The notes beneath the pieces are model-generated. The model did no database searches. It was not told the origin of the DNA and saw only the letters and a program-made list of their open reading frames with translations. Source: Prochilodus magdalenae (Eukaryota > Chordata > Actinopteri > Characiformes > Prochilodontidae). From it: a stretch of DNA of 64,000 bases. Made by a program: the position numbers and the translations under genes. The stretch spans positions 365,001 through 429,000 of the forward strand of contig JAMWET010000021.1 of the NCBI GenBank assembly GCA_024036415.1, read 5' to 3'. Positions 10,721 through 23,607 of this stretch are shown here, piece by piece; position 1 is the first letter of the stretch; every line of letters begins with the position of its first letter.

Positions 10721-12120
10721 ATGTGAACATGAACGCGAGGATGTTTTTTAATGCTGTCTATGAAGAAAATACTAAGGTAAACTTCATAAGGAGAAAAAGA
10801 AAAAAAGAGGAGAGGCCAATGCTGGTTAAAGGGTGGTGCTGAATAAGGTGTAGCAGCATTTAGATACATTCATACAGCAAGCCAATGGAAAGCCCCAATT
10901 AAGTCAGGAATACAAATATGACGTGTGTATCTGTATATTTGTATATATATGTAAATAGGAAAATATTACTGTAAGCCAAAATATGAGCTTTCTATTGCTA
11001 AGGTTAAGGTTAGGCATACAACAGGTGCAGCACAGAAAGAAGGTAATGGATATACCCCACAAAGACAGGAATACCTGTGTCGAAGTGCTTAGGTTGTTGT
11101 TCTTGCTGTTGAGATTTTCCGGGAGGCTAAGAAGATAAGCACTTGCTGGTGGCTGTGTTTTTATCCTGGAGTTCACAGACATTCATTTTTCCTAGACATT
11201 CCGAGCCTAACCGGAATTTCTTCAGCTACATAATATGCACTTAACACCTCAGACCACCTCTCCCATTCAGACAGAGCAGATTATATCACAGCACTCCTAA
11301 TGGAACCTAAATCTAGTCACACTGCTGCCCATTAGCCAGCTCTAATAACTTATTTACAATATCTCCAGGGGGCGGTATGGGAGCAGCAAACACACATCCA
11401 TTCTCACAGTGGAATTCTCTATCCAGCAAGGCTGCTGGTATAGACACCGTATCAGTATGCTGAATATAATACCTCAATGCTTTCTGGGACTGAGAACCCG
11501 CCAGGGCTATTTGCCATATTTAACAAGTCTAATGCAATTGACACAGTCCGGTGGGCTTTGCGGCCTGAATCTGATCATTTATTATCCCTCTGTTTACTCC
11601 AGAGCCTATTCTAGTCATGTGATCAATAAGACAAATGACCATGCTAATGCCGCCTTGTTTTACCGATGTGGTGTCAACATGATGTAAAGGTTCTATACCA
11701 ATTAAAGATCGGTTGTAGAACCACGCCTCCAAGCCTAGAACCATTTCTGCAAATAGGATAGCTTATTTCCTGGACATCCAAAATGTTTCCAAAATGTTTC
11801 CTAGTTTCCAGCCGTGTTTAATTCATGACTAGCATTTCGGTATGTATGGAACAGTGGTCATGTGAATGGTGGAAAGCTCTACTGAGCCATGAGGACATTT
11901 ACCACCCTGATGAAATACTGTGAAATACTGCAAAACTCATAATTATTCACAATAGTGTTAATGGGAACCAGCATACGCAATGTTTCCCACACAACTACGG
12001 ATAAGTATTTGGAATGTTGGTAATGGTAAATCCTGGAAAGGCATTGCAGTAAATGGGATTTACCCTGTATGATTCATATGTGGGCAGGGGTAAACTACCG
12101 TAGGAGAATGAGTGGATATA

Positions 12121-12832
12121 CACTGTATGGCCAAAAGTATGTGGACACCCCTATCATTTATTGAGTTGAGGTGTTTGAGCCACACCCCATTGCTAACAGG
12201 TGTATCACCCATGCAATAGACTAACACTGGCAGTACATTGTGTCAAACTGAACAGCTTGGTCAAATGCTGTGGTGAAAAGCAAGCCATCACTGGACTCTG
12301 GAGCAGTGGAAATGTGTTGGGTGGAGTGGTGTATAGTGCTGTCTTGATGGATAAATCTAGGTTTGACTGATAACCAATCCGCATCTGAAATGCCATCAGT
12401 AAAATTTGGTGTTGCTGTTTTCAGAGTCTGGGTTCTTAGTTCCAGTGACTAGTAACATTTGTGTGCTACAAAGACATTTTATACAATTATATTATCCAAT
12501 GTCAACAGACCCTTTTACCATTCCAAAAGCTCCATGAGGACATGACTTTGAGTTTGTTGTGGAGGAACTCCAGTGGCCTGAACCCAACCCTGACCTCAGC
12601 TACTTTAGGGCAAATAGGAACGTTGATTGTGAGCACGGCCTTCTCGTCAACATCCATGTCTTGACCTCACAAAAGCTCTTTTGACTAATTGGGCATATAT
12701 TCATACTGACACAGTCCAAAACATTGCAGGAGGCCATCCCAAAAAAGTGGAAGCTGCTATAGACGCAATGGGCTGTCCAACAAGCTCGTATGGGTGCAAT
12801 GTAAAGGTGTCCCCATACTTTTGGACATAGTG
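12121..12832 (+). mobile_element. Tc1-type element with inverted ends and TA duplication, family C (712 bp)
   Basis: The left end CACTGTATGGCCAAAAGTAT (12121) and right end (ATACTTTTGGACATAGTG to 12832) are inverted repeats of about 28 bp. TA flanks both sides (12119-12120 and 12833-12834), as expected for Tc1/mariner insertion. The inside keeps broken C-terminal transposase code: WPEPNPDLS near 12575, then HVLTSQKLF, and near the end AMGCPTSSYGCNVKVSP. It is internally deleted and non-autonomous. Confidence 0.8.
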
Positions 12833-15800
12833 TATGCATCACAGAAACCTTAAATTCAAAAACAGGCTGTTAGTTTTTATAGATGGACTGTTTGGACAGT
12901 GGTGTGAACAGGAACGTTCTGAAGCTTGAAGCTTTTTAGATGCCATATCCAGATTTAAGTAAGCTAGGAAAATCTTACATAGCATACTCGATCAGCTATG
13001 ACAGGTATGATGGGTCTCCGAAGTGTCCGACTGATTGTAGTTGGTGAGCGGTTGCTTTAAGTAAGCCTGGGTACATGTGTGTATGGGTCTCTTTCCCACC
13101 GCCTGACGTCCTGAGCTTTCTATCCCCTTCCACATCCCGCCGTCCCCTTCCTTTGTTAGCTTTCGTTTGGACAGCCCACAGTCCTTTTGATACCTAGCAG
13201 GTTTGCCTCGGTCCAGAAACAACACCGCTGTTTAAATGGTGGCAGTTTAGGATTAATCAATAGCCTTGTCATGAACGAAGCAGTGCTTGTATGGCTCCTT
13301 TGTTTCCCTTATAAAGGCGCACGGTGCGAGCAGGCGTCGACACCTACACTTAGGTAAATCATATCAGGAGCCGTGTGACTTCCATCAAGGACTTCCTAAT
13401 ACAAGTTGAATGCTCTATTGATGGAGAGCCTAATAGGTGCAAGAATGGTTATTGAGCTGTCTGGACATGCAAACGGTTGAGTGATCAGACAAATATAGAC
13501 ATCACTCTGTCAGGCTGTAGAGCAGTCGATGGTTTTGGATGCGGGGCTATTTTCGCGTTGTTGTTGTTTGTTTGTTTTTATCCAGAGCACGCCAGGCTTA
13601 GCCAAGCAGAGAGCGGTAAGCCCTGAGCCCACCCGCTGTCAGCCTGCCACCTTGAGTTACAGCAAAGCCATGCGATGATCAACACACAGCTAAACCAGGA
13701 GACAAACCTAACACAAGCAGCCGTCCAGAGTGGTGGCCAACTCAGTTTGACGTCTGTAAAGGTTTCTCAGGCCCAGGTGGTTCTCGGCCCGGACTTGTGG
13801 TTCTGTAAAACCTTCTCACGCTCACTTGCAGAAGTTAGTCCTGGAAGAAACATCCACTGGAAGGTTCTTTCGGGAACCAAAGGTGGCTCATCTGAAGAAC
13901 CCTTTAGACACTTTCCTTTCAGCAGTAGCACTTCCTGTATCTGCTTCACCAGCGTTCCAGTCTGAGCACTTGCTTGAGCTGAATGTGGCTCTGTGATTCA
14001 TCGCTATTCATGCACTGAATATTTGACGGTTTGCTCTCATGGTGTTTCCACTACTTGATCACTGGGAAGTGTCCTGATCATTCCTGATTGTACGGTGCTG
14101 GATTACTATAGTAACAGATGCGATGGGGGCCACTAAATCTGCTGATTATTCTATAACACTTTCTGCACGTATTTAAAGTCTTATAGAAGCAGTGTGTAAG
14201 TTTTTATAGCCCCAGCAGCTGTGTTCACCAGTCCAGCAGCTTCCCTGCTTCTGCTCTAATTCATTCTTCATTTAAAGCCCTTCAATGGAACTGAAGCACC
14301 ATTTCAGGTGGAACAGAGAAGTTCAATAAGAAGCTAGCAAATAGGAAGCTATCATCAGCTCCAGATATATAAGTGTGTAATAGGAGCTTTGGCAGTTCTG
14401 GTAGCCACTTTTTTACCTAGTAGAAGGCATATCAGCTCGCTGCTTGCCCATCCTCAGACCACTCCGATTACTGTCCTGCATACAAAGTATTACTTTTTGA
14501 TTTGATTTTCTGATTAGAAATGGACAGGGACCTTTCTGGAGAAAGAATAAATCATAACTGTTCTTGATAGAAAATTATTTAGCTGAAAATCTGGTTGCTG
14601 ATTTGCTAATTCACTAATTCACAAACAATAATAAAAGTTTAAAATACAGGAAATATAAATGGACTGTAAGAAGGGTCGCCCAGAAAACACAGAGCAAGAT
14701 GCTGTCAGTGGGCCGAAAGTGGACCACTGTCTTCTTGCTATCAAGGTACTTCTCAAACACTGAAACACTGAAGTAAAGAACTGTGTAGGATCCAGTCCAC
14801 CAGTCTAGCTAATCTTATTGTAGGGCTTTCTGGAGACTTTCTGGAGTGGTTTGTTTGTACGCATTTGTTTTGGCAGCCCTCTGGTCATATTTCCACCTGC
14901 AGGGTTAACAGGGCCATATTTCAGCACACTCGGAGTTGCTGGAGATACAGGGTCTTCAAGATTTGAATATTAGGAATTGCTGCACCACGTAGCTTTGTTC
15001 TGTTTAGATAGACGGTCTGGATTTCTTTTTGGACAGTGCACTGAAACCTGTGCACTGTGTTTACACATACAGTGGTCATGCTAACATGGTAACTCATGAT
15101 AAGCCACCAAATAGCAGGAATACGTTGATTTTTCGTTGCGGTAGAGAAACAATCCATGCCTTCACAGCCATGGTTTATTAAATTAGCAAACTTTATAGAT
15201 CTAGCTAACTTTTGCTTTAGCCTTGTCAACATATTGGCTGGCAGTTGTTATGTTGCTAGGTATTCTTTGGGTTTACCATTAATCAACACCAACAGTCCCC
15301 GCTCCAACACCCTCCCAACACTCTGCTCCACCCAACACCCGTCCCACACTTTGTTTTTCCCTCTGAGGCACCCTGGCACCCCTATGGATGGCTGGCACCC
15401 CCAGTGTTCGCCTATACTGCCTATGCGTCTCTGGATTTCCTGCTTGTAGCCCATAGAGATTCTGCACATTGTAAATTTGTGTGGGACTGTTACTAGAAGA
15501 GCACATCTTCTATTATAAACATCATTGTGCCATATCTTTATTTGCCATATCTGTCATTATTTGACATAAAGCATCTTAAATAGATTTATAAGCAGGCTCC
15601 ATCTTGAACCAGTAAAGAATGCGAATGTATGAAATGTATGTATGAGTGCAGCAAGATTTTCTCTAGCCTATTAAAGGAGTCCATCATTCATTACATTGTC
15701 TTACACTGCTGAATGGCGGTCATGTGACTAGCCTCAAATCAATAGATGGGTCTTCCCTGTCTTGTGGTTTGAATGCCATAAAAAGAAGAGCTATTTCCAA

Positions 15801-16915
15801 GCCTTCCCGGAGCCCTGGCTGCTCCCGCTGCTCCTGCTGCTCGTCTGCTCATGCATTTTTAATGGTTTTCCATTAAATCTTAATGGGGATTGTCACTAAT
15901 CGATCCTTTAAAGCCGGAGACATCAGCGCTCTTACATAACTGGCCGTGTGCAACAGTGGCAGGGCAATTCCATCAACAAATGAGGAATGACACGAAGCTA
16001 ATCGAGGTTTAACTGTGTTGTGTTTTCACCAGGAACTGCAAGTCACAGGCACATTTGTTTGTTTGTGTTGCTCTTAGGCATAAAGTGTCAGCGGATCGCT
16101 GCAATTCCCATGAAATGTTGTCGGCACAGCTTAACTCAGGGAGGATGAGTGTGAATCAAATTTGTGACGACGACGCTCTCTCGCTCCCAGACTGGGTTCC
16201 GTTAAGTTAATGCTTAGTGCTTTTGACAGAGATGGTGAGAAGCTTCTCTTTCGCAATAAGATGGCTCTTATTTCACCTCTCCAGCGCTTATTCCTCAGGT
16301 CGCCGGCTCTGTATTGCTCCCTGTCTCGGTAATGCACGGCCGCTCAGCATTGTTCACTGAAGCTTATGAATCTTTAAGGAGCTGTTAGGTATGCTGCTGG
16401 TTAAAGGACGGTCTGGCTGTTCTGGAAGATCAAGCTGTACTTCACGCAATTGCTTTTTTAAAGGCTTTGAGGTCACGTAATTGGGTTATCCACCTTGATA
16501 AGCACTTTTATGTACAAATGGCTTCGAAATCAAACCATAAACCGCACATCGCATTCTACCTCAGGCAAAGTCCTCAAAGGATGGCAAGATGTGTGTGTAC
16601 CCGGGTCTGTTTTTGTACATTGTCAGGACAGAAACGTACCTTAAAGGGGAACTCTATTGTTTTCTCACAGAATTCCCCATAAAGTCATGTGTGGTTCAGT
16701 GTGAAATTCCTAATTCCAGAGAAACTTACAAATCAGAATTGCTCACAGTGATGGCGAATGGAACCAGACGTCAGAAGAGTGATGTAGGAGCTTCCCATCT
16801 AAGAGCTCCCTCCCACCCTCCCTCACTGATAGTATTATTAGTATGATTGTATTATTGGATTTTATTATTGGTGGAGAGATGAATCAGAATCATCTGAAGA
16901 GTTTAATGAATCTAG

Positions 16916-16951
16916 TGTGTGTGTGTGTGTGTGTGTGTATACATATATATG

Positions 16952-17040
<89 letters not shown>
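16916..17040 (+). repeat. (GT)n plus (GATA)22 microsatellite
   Basis: GT repeat at 16916-16939, a short TA stretch, then 22 perfect GATA units at 16953-17040. Perfect arrays of this length are usually young and length-variable. Confidence 0.95.
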
Positions 17041-17230
17041 GTGTGTATTGTAGGCAAGGCGACCCCTGGTTCCCATCCCCACCACTGTAGGGAAGTCTGA
17101 GGTCTTTAACCTACAATGTCAAGACCTACCATAAAGACCAGGTACAAATAAAAACTTTACTTATTAACTTACTTAAAAATACTTATTACATATGTTATTA
17201 CATGCATATGATGCAAAGGCCATATAGGCC

Positions 17231-17232
<2 letters not shown>

Positions 17233-17284
<52 letters not shown>
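17233..17284 (+). repeat. (TA)n microsatellite
   Basis: About 26 TA units. A second AT stretch lies at 17454-17480. Confidence 0.95.
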
Positions 17285-17287
<3 letters not shown>

Positions 17288-18931
17288 GTAATGACATATA
17301 CTTGTCATCAGTGCTGTAACAACATCGTTAATGGAACCAGATATTTTTCCAATTCATTTTACACCATGTCCACTGGTGTGTTCATTATGAGCAGCTACAA
17401 TTTTTAACTTATGTCTAGATAAAATGCATTTACATACACATATACATATGGAATATATATATATATATATACACATATATGATTCTATGTTCCAACTTTG
17501 TCTGAAAACAAGCCTGTGTGTGTGTGTACATCAGGCTGCGAGAGCTAATGCACACAGCACGGCGGACCTTTCTCTCTGGCTCTCTGAATGCGAGGTCACT
17601 CAAAGTGCTCTGGCTCTATGTGCCTCTAAATAACCTCGCCTGCCCTACAAAAATAATTGACCGATGAACAGGTTGTCCAGTGCCTGCACGATGGCCTGCA
17701 CTGCCTCATGTCATTAGGCATGAGTGCTGTACCAGAAATCTTTACTACATGGTGTCATCATCTTGAAGGAAAATGGAATGTACTGAACTTAATGTGCATT
17801 AAAAGCCTATTCCAGTCGGACCGTCCAGGTTTTTGAAGCTGGAATAAATCAGTTTTGTAGATTGTTTTACCTTTAAGAACCACTAAGCCTGTTCTGATTT
17901 ATTATGGATATTGTCACTGCTTACCAACTGCATGTTTCATCACAAGCCTATAATTAGTCCTGGTAGTAATTAGACTTAATTGTCCACAGCTTTTCTGAGT
18001 CATTTTGACAGTCAAGTATCTATAAGAGGTAATGCATGATATTTGGTTAACCAAGTGGCCAATATCTGCATAAGGCTGCCGGCTCACTCTTGTATGACAC
18101 TGGTGTTATATGGTATAGCCCAAAATGTAGCAGCCTAGAGAGGAGTACATTTGAAAATGTGTTTTATTATTCATAAATGTTTAAAGGAAATCAGGAGATG
18201 TTGTATATATGCAACACAGGCTGCCCCTTCAGATGAGCTACGGAGCTAACACTAAAGCTCATTGGTACAATGCTGGATGCAGGTGGACACTTATAGACTG
18301 TGTGCTATGTGTTAGCTGCTCAGGGAAATGAAGGTGCAAGAGTGTCTGAACATTGGTGTGGCCTACATCCAGAAACTTGTCCACTACATGCCAAAGCCAG
18401 TCACAGCTGTTATTTGTACTCATGAAGGTCTTACATGCTAAATAGTGCATTCAGACTACTGGCTCTTCAAGTGGTTATAGGACTTCAGGACCTGTGCATG
18501 TCCCAAGTTCAGTGATATCTCGTTTTTTGTGTTAACAGGAATTAGATTTGAGCCATATGGTATCATCAGTGTGACTGAATAATGGTCTTGATAGTCCCGT
18601 TTAATTGGGTTTATGCAGCACAGTATGTGAAACATTGCCTACAGAACATTGTTTGTAGTTTTAAATGGTCTCTTATGAATGTGGCACTACTTTACTGGTC
18701 CATTCCAGCAAACAGCCCCTAGCTAAATGAAATATAGTGATGTATATAATGACAATGTCTTATCAATGTGATAGCATCATATAGTTTCCATATCGTTCAG
18801 AGAAGCAATAGTACAGAATCTGATCTAGTCTAGTTCTGCTTGTTCCTGTGGTACTGTCGTTAGTCAGTAGCAGAATGTCGTATGAACTGTAACCCAACAC
18901 TGAGTATGTGTTTGTTTGCATGTGTTTGCAG

Positions 18932-19120
18932 GTACATGGCCATAATTCACCCGCTGAAGCCTCATCTGTCGGCCACTGCTACTAAAGTGGTGATCGTGTG
19001 TATCTGGGTGTTGGCTGTGGTGCTGGCGTTCCCGCTCTGCTTCTTCTCCACCATTAGAAAATTACCCAAGAGGACCCTTTGCTACGTGGCCTGGCCCAGA
19101 CCCAGCGAGGACCCCTTCAT
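18932..19120 (+). CDS. tacr3: tachykinin receptor 3-type GPCR, coding exon 2
   Basis: Encodes the rest of Arg123 through two bases of Met186. It completes the DRY motif (Tyr124), then intracellular loop 2 with the family-typical stretch [10 protein letters not shown] and SATATK, helix 4 at about 141-161 with Trp148 as 4.50, and extracellular loop 2 with Cys173, the partner of Cys98. The acceptor is tgtgtttgcag ending at 18931 and the donor is gtgagc at 19121. The exon is 189 nt and phase 2 at both ends. The loop after helix 4 (about residues 162-185) diverges most from human TACR3, as expected for a ligand-facing loop. The surrounding ORF continues a few codons into the intron, but the family alignment and the donor fix the end. 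Confidence 0.94.
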
Positions 19121-20980
19121 GTGAGCATTCTCTAAATGGCGTGACCTATGCTGAGTCACTGCTGCATGGCTGTGGCCTGAACAGATTCATAGGTTCTGGA
19201 TTATTCAATCACCAACATGTACACAATCTCATTCAGAGTGGGTTGTCGGCTTACAGTGGTGGTGATGGTAACCAGGCGTCACCATGTCTACAACACAAAT
19301 AACCAACACTCATTCACTCTCACTCATCTTCTAAATCACTTTATCCTGTGTTGTGGGGGGTTCCTCATACTGTTCATTGGGTGGAAGGCAGGAAGCACCC
19401 TGGACAGGCTACCAGTCCATCACAAACTGAACCAACTTAACATTTTCTAAGTAATGTTGATGATGCAAAATAGGGGTAAATGGTGCATACTGTTAGACCT
19501 GTCACAACGATTACATACATAATGGCCTAATCACAGTTATTTCAGATAATAACAGTTCTTTATGTTGAGCCCAGGTATGCCATGTCCACAGTTATTAGAT
19601 TTCACAGTCAAATTATACTGCAACTAACAAAATGTGAATTGGGCGTAAAATAATTGCGAATTATAAGAAAGTCAAAGAATTCATAGAGACTTTGGTGGGA
19701 TTTCTGAAAACAAACCAAAGGGTTTAAACAAATACCTTAGTTTATAGAGCCATGTGCTTATTGGTTAGCTTTGTGGCTCAGCTCAACTCTACACATAATT
19801 CTAGACATGTGTCTGAGTGAAGGCGCAGGCATCAAAGTGTCAGTGCTACCCATGTTAGCTGCTCAGTACCCACTGCTGGCGGGTAAAATGGCTGATCAGC
19901 CCGTTTGGCCTCCTTAGACTTGAGTTTTAATGGTTGCAACCAATAAACCAGACCATAATTACATCAGTTATCTCAGTTATGTATATGAAAATGAATTCTC
20001 AGCTAATATCTTTTGATCATGAAAGCCCTAGATACAGTTTTGCCTTACAAGTCAAGGCATTATAATGAAACTATCATGAAATAAAAGGTCTTAAGACAGC
20101 AGGCAAATTATTGGGAAGCATTTTCGAGACTTTTTGTTATGTAACCTTTGGAAGCATTGATTGCTTGAGCTGTCTGGTTCTTAGAGCAACTCGCTAAGTG
20201 ATTGTAGTACAGCACATTTCACATAGACCACTCAGAATGATTTTGTTGACATCTAATTTTGTTTATGTCACTTAATTATGCTGAAACCTCTTCATCATAA
20301 CTTCTTACATTAAACAGTATTTAAAGTGGTGGCTTCGCCTGAACTCTGAATTCCTCATTTTTCCATCTAGTTAACAAGCCAAGTGTGGTGCCTGAGATGT
20401 GTTCCTTTAGCTCTGTGATGCTAATGTAGCTACCAAGTAATGGACGTTCCAACAAGTCAGATTATTAAGTGATCTCAATTAGTAAACAGGTAATGGATCT
20501 TAATTAGACTGCTCATGTGCTTTCCAAAACTATAACATACTGTATCTACAGGCACAGACCAAGTACAGGGAAAAGTCAGCGCCTGTTGTTTTCAGAAATA
20601 TAGCCACATATCGGTGCTGTCGGAACAAAAACCTTTACAGGAGATGGAAAGATTACTGTTAATGTAAGTCAATGGAACCAGACTCACTATGTCAGTTGGT
20701 GGAAATAATTTTCCCCTGCATGCCTAATTAGTGTACTGTGTTTCAGTTTGTGCTATGTTGTAATTAAAGCCTCTCATGCTGTAATACTACAATGGCAGTG
20801 GTAGGTATTGCCGGTTGGAGGATTAAGTATATCAGTTAAGTGCTAAGCTGTATTGTGCACCATTTGTATTATATACATAAGTGATAAGTATTGCTTATTA
20901 TAAATATCAGGCTCCACCAGACTCATGTATTCTTATCTTCTCCAATCATAAACAATCTCCGATTCTTTTCTGTTTCCCAG
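19121..20980 (+). other. tacr3 intron 2 (1.9 kb)
   Basis: A GT-AG phase-2 intron. It contains one copy of a common fish dispersed repeat (about 19310-19440) and a weak fragment of the TIR-MITE family (about 20606-20690). Nothing else is recognisable. Confidence 0.9.
19310..19440 (+). repeat. common fish dispersed repeat ('ggaggcaggaagcaccctgg' type), copy 1
   Basis: Contains cactttatcctgtg, gggtggaaggcaggaagc, accctggacaggctaccag and tccatcacaaact. A second copy is at 38590-38705 (ggcaggaagcaccctggaca). I know this block as a very common teleost repeat but cannot assign its class. Confidence 0.55.
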
Positions 20981-21131
20981 GTATCATATCATAGTGACTG
21001 CATTGGTATACATGCTGCCCCTAGTAGTAATGGGGATAACCTATACTATAGTCGGGGTCACCTTGTGGGGAGGTGAAATCCCTGGAGACTCATCCGACAA
21101 CTACCACGGACAGCTACGTGCCAAGAGGAAG
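20981..21131 (+). CDS. tacr3: tachykinin receptor 3-type GPCR, coding exon 3
   Basis: This 151-nt exon supplies the last base of Met186 and residues 187-236. It contains helix 5 (about 187-213) with Pro199 as 5.50 and Tyr207 as 5.58. Intracellular loop 3 follows with the tachykinin-receptor signature [17 protein letters not shown] and a basic end AKRK at 233-236 next to helix 6, the G-protein contact region. The acceptor is a good pyrimidine tract ending in cccag at 20980 and the donor is gtaaga at 21132. The exon ends on a complete Lys codon (phase 0). The exon is easy to miss because several frames are open here. The correct frame is set by the phase-2 junction with exon 2. Confidence 0.94.
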
Positions 21132-21223
21132 GTAAGAAGTCTTCCCGTACAAACCTAATATGACTGTAACAGTTGCTACTCGTTGTTTTATTAAAATTAT
21201 GGATATGGATCAACATTCTCTTT

Positions 21224-21375
21224 CCACTTACACACCACGTACTTCCACTCACTGGCCACTTTTTGAAACACCTACCTTATACTTATACTCACTGCCACTT
21301 CATTAGAAACACCTACCATGTACTTCACTTACTGGCCACTTTATTGGAAACAGCTAGTATAAGAAACACCAGCCT
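21224..21375 (+). repeat. about 41-bp tandem repeat, three diverged copies
   Basis: Units begin at about 21240, 21281 and 21323 with variants of actcactggccacttt(at)ta, then gaaacacctacc, then ttatactt or tgtacttc. The unit resembles the end of a fish DNA transposon ('actcactggccactttatta'). It lies 100-250 bp into intron 3. Confidence 0.7.
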
Positions 21376-21814
21376 TGTGCTGCGGTTCAGAATTGTACTC
21401 CTCTGCTTCATTGCTTTGGCAGAATTCACAATTTTATATCGTTCACCGTGTTTTCATTCATCAGTGTTCCCTCGCTACTATACCCTGCATGCATTATGCA
21501 AATACATTACACAGAGCCCCTGGGAATCCCCGTGGTGTCAGCCGGTCCTGACTGCTAGTCATTCCATTAAGCTATAGTCTAATAAACATAACCATAGCTG
21601 ATCACTGACATAGCCAAGAGAGCAGATTATGAAGAAAGCAGCGATTTCATCTTAGCTCTGCACAAAATAGGCACTAAAGTACACATTCATGTCACATCCA
21701 GTCTCGCCCTGCCCTTGTCTTGTCTGTATCGGCCTTTGTTTTCCCTCATCTCTCTGTTACTGTGTCTTATATTCTCTCCAGTCATGTGCTTTTGTGGTTG
21801 TTAGGTAGGGATAG

Positions 21815-22204
21815 GACAGGGAGGCAGGATGCAAGTGCACGTATTTAATAAACCAAACAACTCTTGACTAAACAAAACCAAAGAAACCAGAAACACCGAA
21901 CCAGGTTACAAAAAACAACCACAATGGGGACAAACAACCGGGAGGGAGACAAAAGACCAAGCCAGAACACAGGGGACTACAGGGAGTATAAGGCAACAAA
22001 GACTAACAAGGAACACCTGGGAAGGGGCGGAGCTACAAACCAAGGACAGGTGTGGGGATTGACAAGGGAACGGAGAAGGAGGAGCCAAAAACCAAAACAA
22101 ACAGAAGCACATGGACCAGAACAACAAAGAGCACATGGACATGACAAGACTGAAACAGAGAAGACAGAGAAGACAAACATGAGCAGGACAGGGCAGGATG
22201 TGAC
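21815..22204 (-). mobile_element. retroelement-like repeat (LTR or retroposon), copy 1
   Basis: Closely similar to 49529-49904. Shared blocks are gggactacagggagtataa, ggaacacctgggaagggg, gagctacaaaccaaggacag, ggaggagccaaaaacc and gcaggatgtgaca. On the minus strand it starts tgtcacatcctgc and ends with an attaaat-type signal, like a fish LTR or SINE-like retroposon. It has no coding capacity. The flanks (21700-21800 and 22210-22400) look like another pyrimidine-rich repeat, so it may be inserted into it. Confidence 0.6.
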
Positions 22205-23407
22205 AGTGGTTGCTTCGCTCTGTGCCTCCTGAGTAGGTTATAGCCCTGCCCTCTCGTTAGCCCCAGGCGTTTCTCATTTGTGCTCTGTGTATTTATACCT
22301 CTGGTTGTCTGCTATGTGTTTGCCCAGTAGTCTTTGTTTCTTTAGTTTCTGGTAGCTCTGATTTCTCATGTTCCTTCTTTCTTTTGAGGCATCCTGCCTC
22401 CTCGTCTCCCTCCACTAATCTCTCGGTAGCCAGCTACCTTGCTGACTTTAGCAGCGAATGTGCTGTCCTCCTCATCTGATGACTCATTTCTGTCGTAATC
22501 TGTTCTCTCTACTCTAATGATGATCGGAAGACAGTTGCACTGCCTGGTCAAATTAAGCTGCTGGTGTAAGTTGACTTAAATAAGTAAGACTGGATGATGA
22601 CTGCAGTGAATCATTCTTTTCACCTTATCAGGTGGAGTAAGTCATTTCCTATTTACTAAACCATCATGTAGGAAGACGTATCCTGTGTGAAAAGGACTGA
22701 AAGGGGAATGAGGGGATTCTAGGGTGCTGTTTCTTAATTTCCGGTGGCAACCTCCACAGAGTGTCCGATCAGAACACAGAACAAGGTAGTACTCAGAGGA
22801 AGGTTTATTAACTTCACACTCACAACACAGAGATAGCTAGAACATATGTGGCTAGCAGTTTGTCCATTAATGCCGTCAACAAATATGCATTAATGTGCCA
22901 GGATGTAGAGACAGCAATGTTGATGTGTGGTTCTACACAGAATAAAGAGAAGTAAAGACAGTTGGCTAGTGTCTTTCAATGAACTAACACTTGTAAAGCT
23001 CCAAAGCATATAGTTAGCTTAGCTGTTGCTTATCACACACATGAATGGCCTCTCAGAGACACCATTCACACAGCTAATCTTCACTTTAGCAATACTGCTC
23101 ACAAGCTACTATATATGCCAAACGTAACATGAACAAGCATAGACTAAAGAAACAATGAAGCAAGATTGTTATCATGCAAATAATAGCTAGCATGGATCAA
23201 TGTATATTAGCAGACATTTGAAACCTGAAACTGTTGTCTCAGAACTAACATAAACTGCTTCTGTTTATAGAACTCACCCTTAGATGCACGCATACCAATA
23301 AACTAAACACTGGTTGTGGAAAAGCTGTTACTGTGTTTCAGAGGGGTCAAAATATTGTCCTGCGACGAACACAGAAGACACTTAGGAAGATACTGAAATG
23401 GCTGGAA

Positions 23408-23607
23408 TTGGGTTTTCTTTCCTGATGGCTTGAGAATATTCCAGGACAACAATGCTGAGATTCACTGGGATCAGTTGAGTGGTTCAGGGAACCACCATCA
23501 GACTAAGATGTCAGCCACAAATGAATGAAACTCTGGCAGTAAATAAAAATATTGCGACGTTGCAGCAAATGCATGCCATGATCATAGCTAAAGACAGTCC
23601 AACATTG
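23408..23607 (+). mobile_element. Tc1-type transposase remnant, family D (short)
   Basis: Matches the middle and 3' part of the family seen at 51860-52600: ttcctgatggct, atattccaggacaacaatgc, gagtggttcaggga, aaactctggcagtaaataaa and aatgcatgccatgatc. It is heavily deleted and out of frame. Confidence 0.6.

Larger units (their letters stand above)
9640..18931 (+). other. tacr3 intron 1 (9.3 kb)
   Basis: A GT-AG phase-2 intron. It holds a long GT repeat near the donor, telomere-like and 'ggggaccaaa' repeats (about 9810-10720), a Tc1-type element with a TA duplication (12121-12832), a GATA array (16953-17040) and an AT array (17233-17284). The rest (for example 10880-12115, 12840-16910 and 17290-18930) shows no ORF I would call a gene. 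A stretch at 15830-16330 looks less repeat-like and could hold regulatory sequence, but nothing specific is recognisable. Confidence 0.9.

Noticed and set aside
16953..17040. A GATA array as a possible sex-chromosome (Bkm-like) marker
   Set aside because: GATA arrays of this size are common across fish autosomes. Nothing else points to a sex chromosome.
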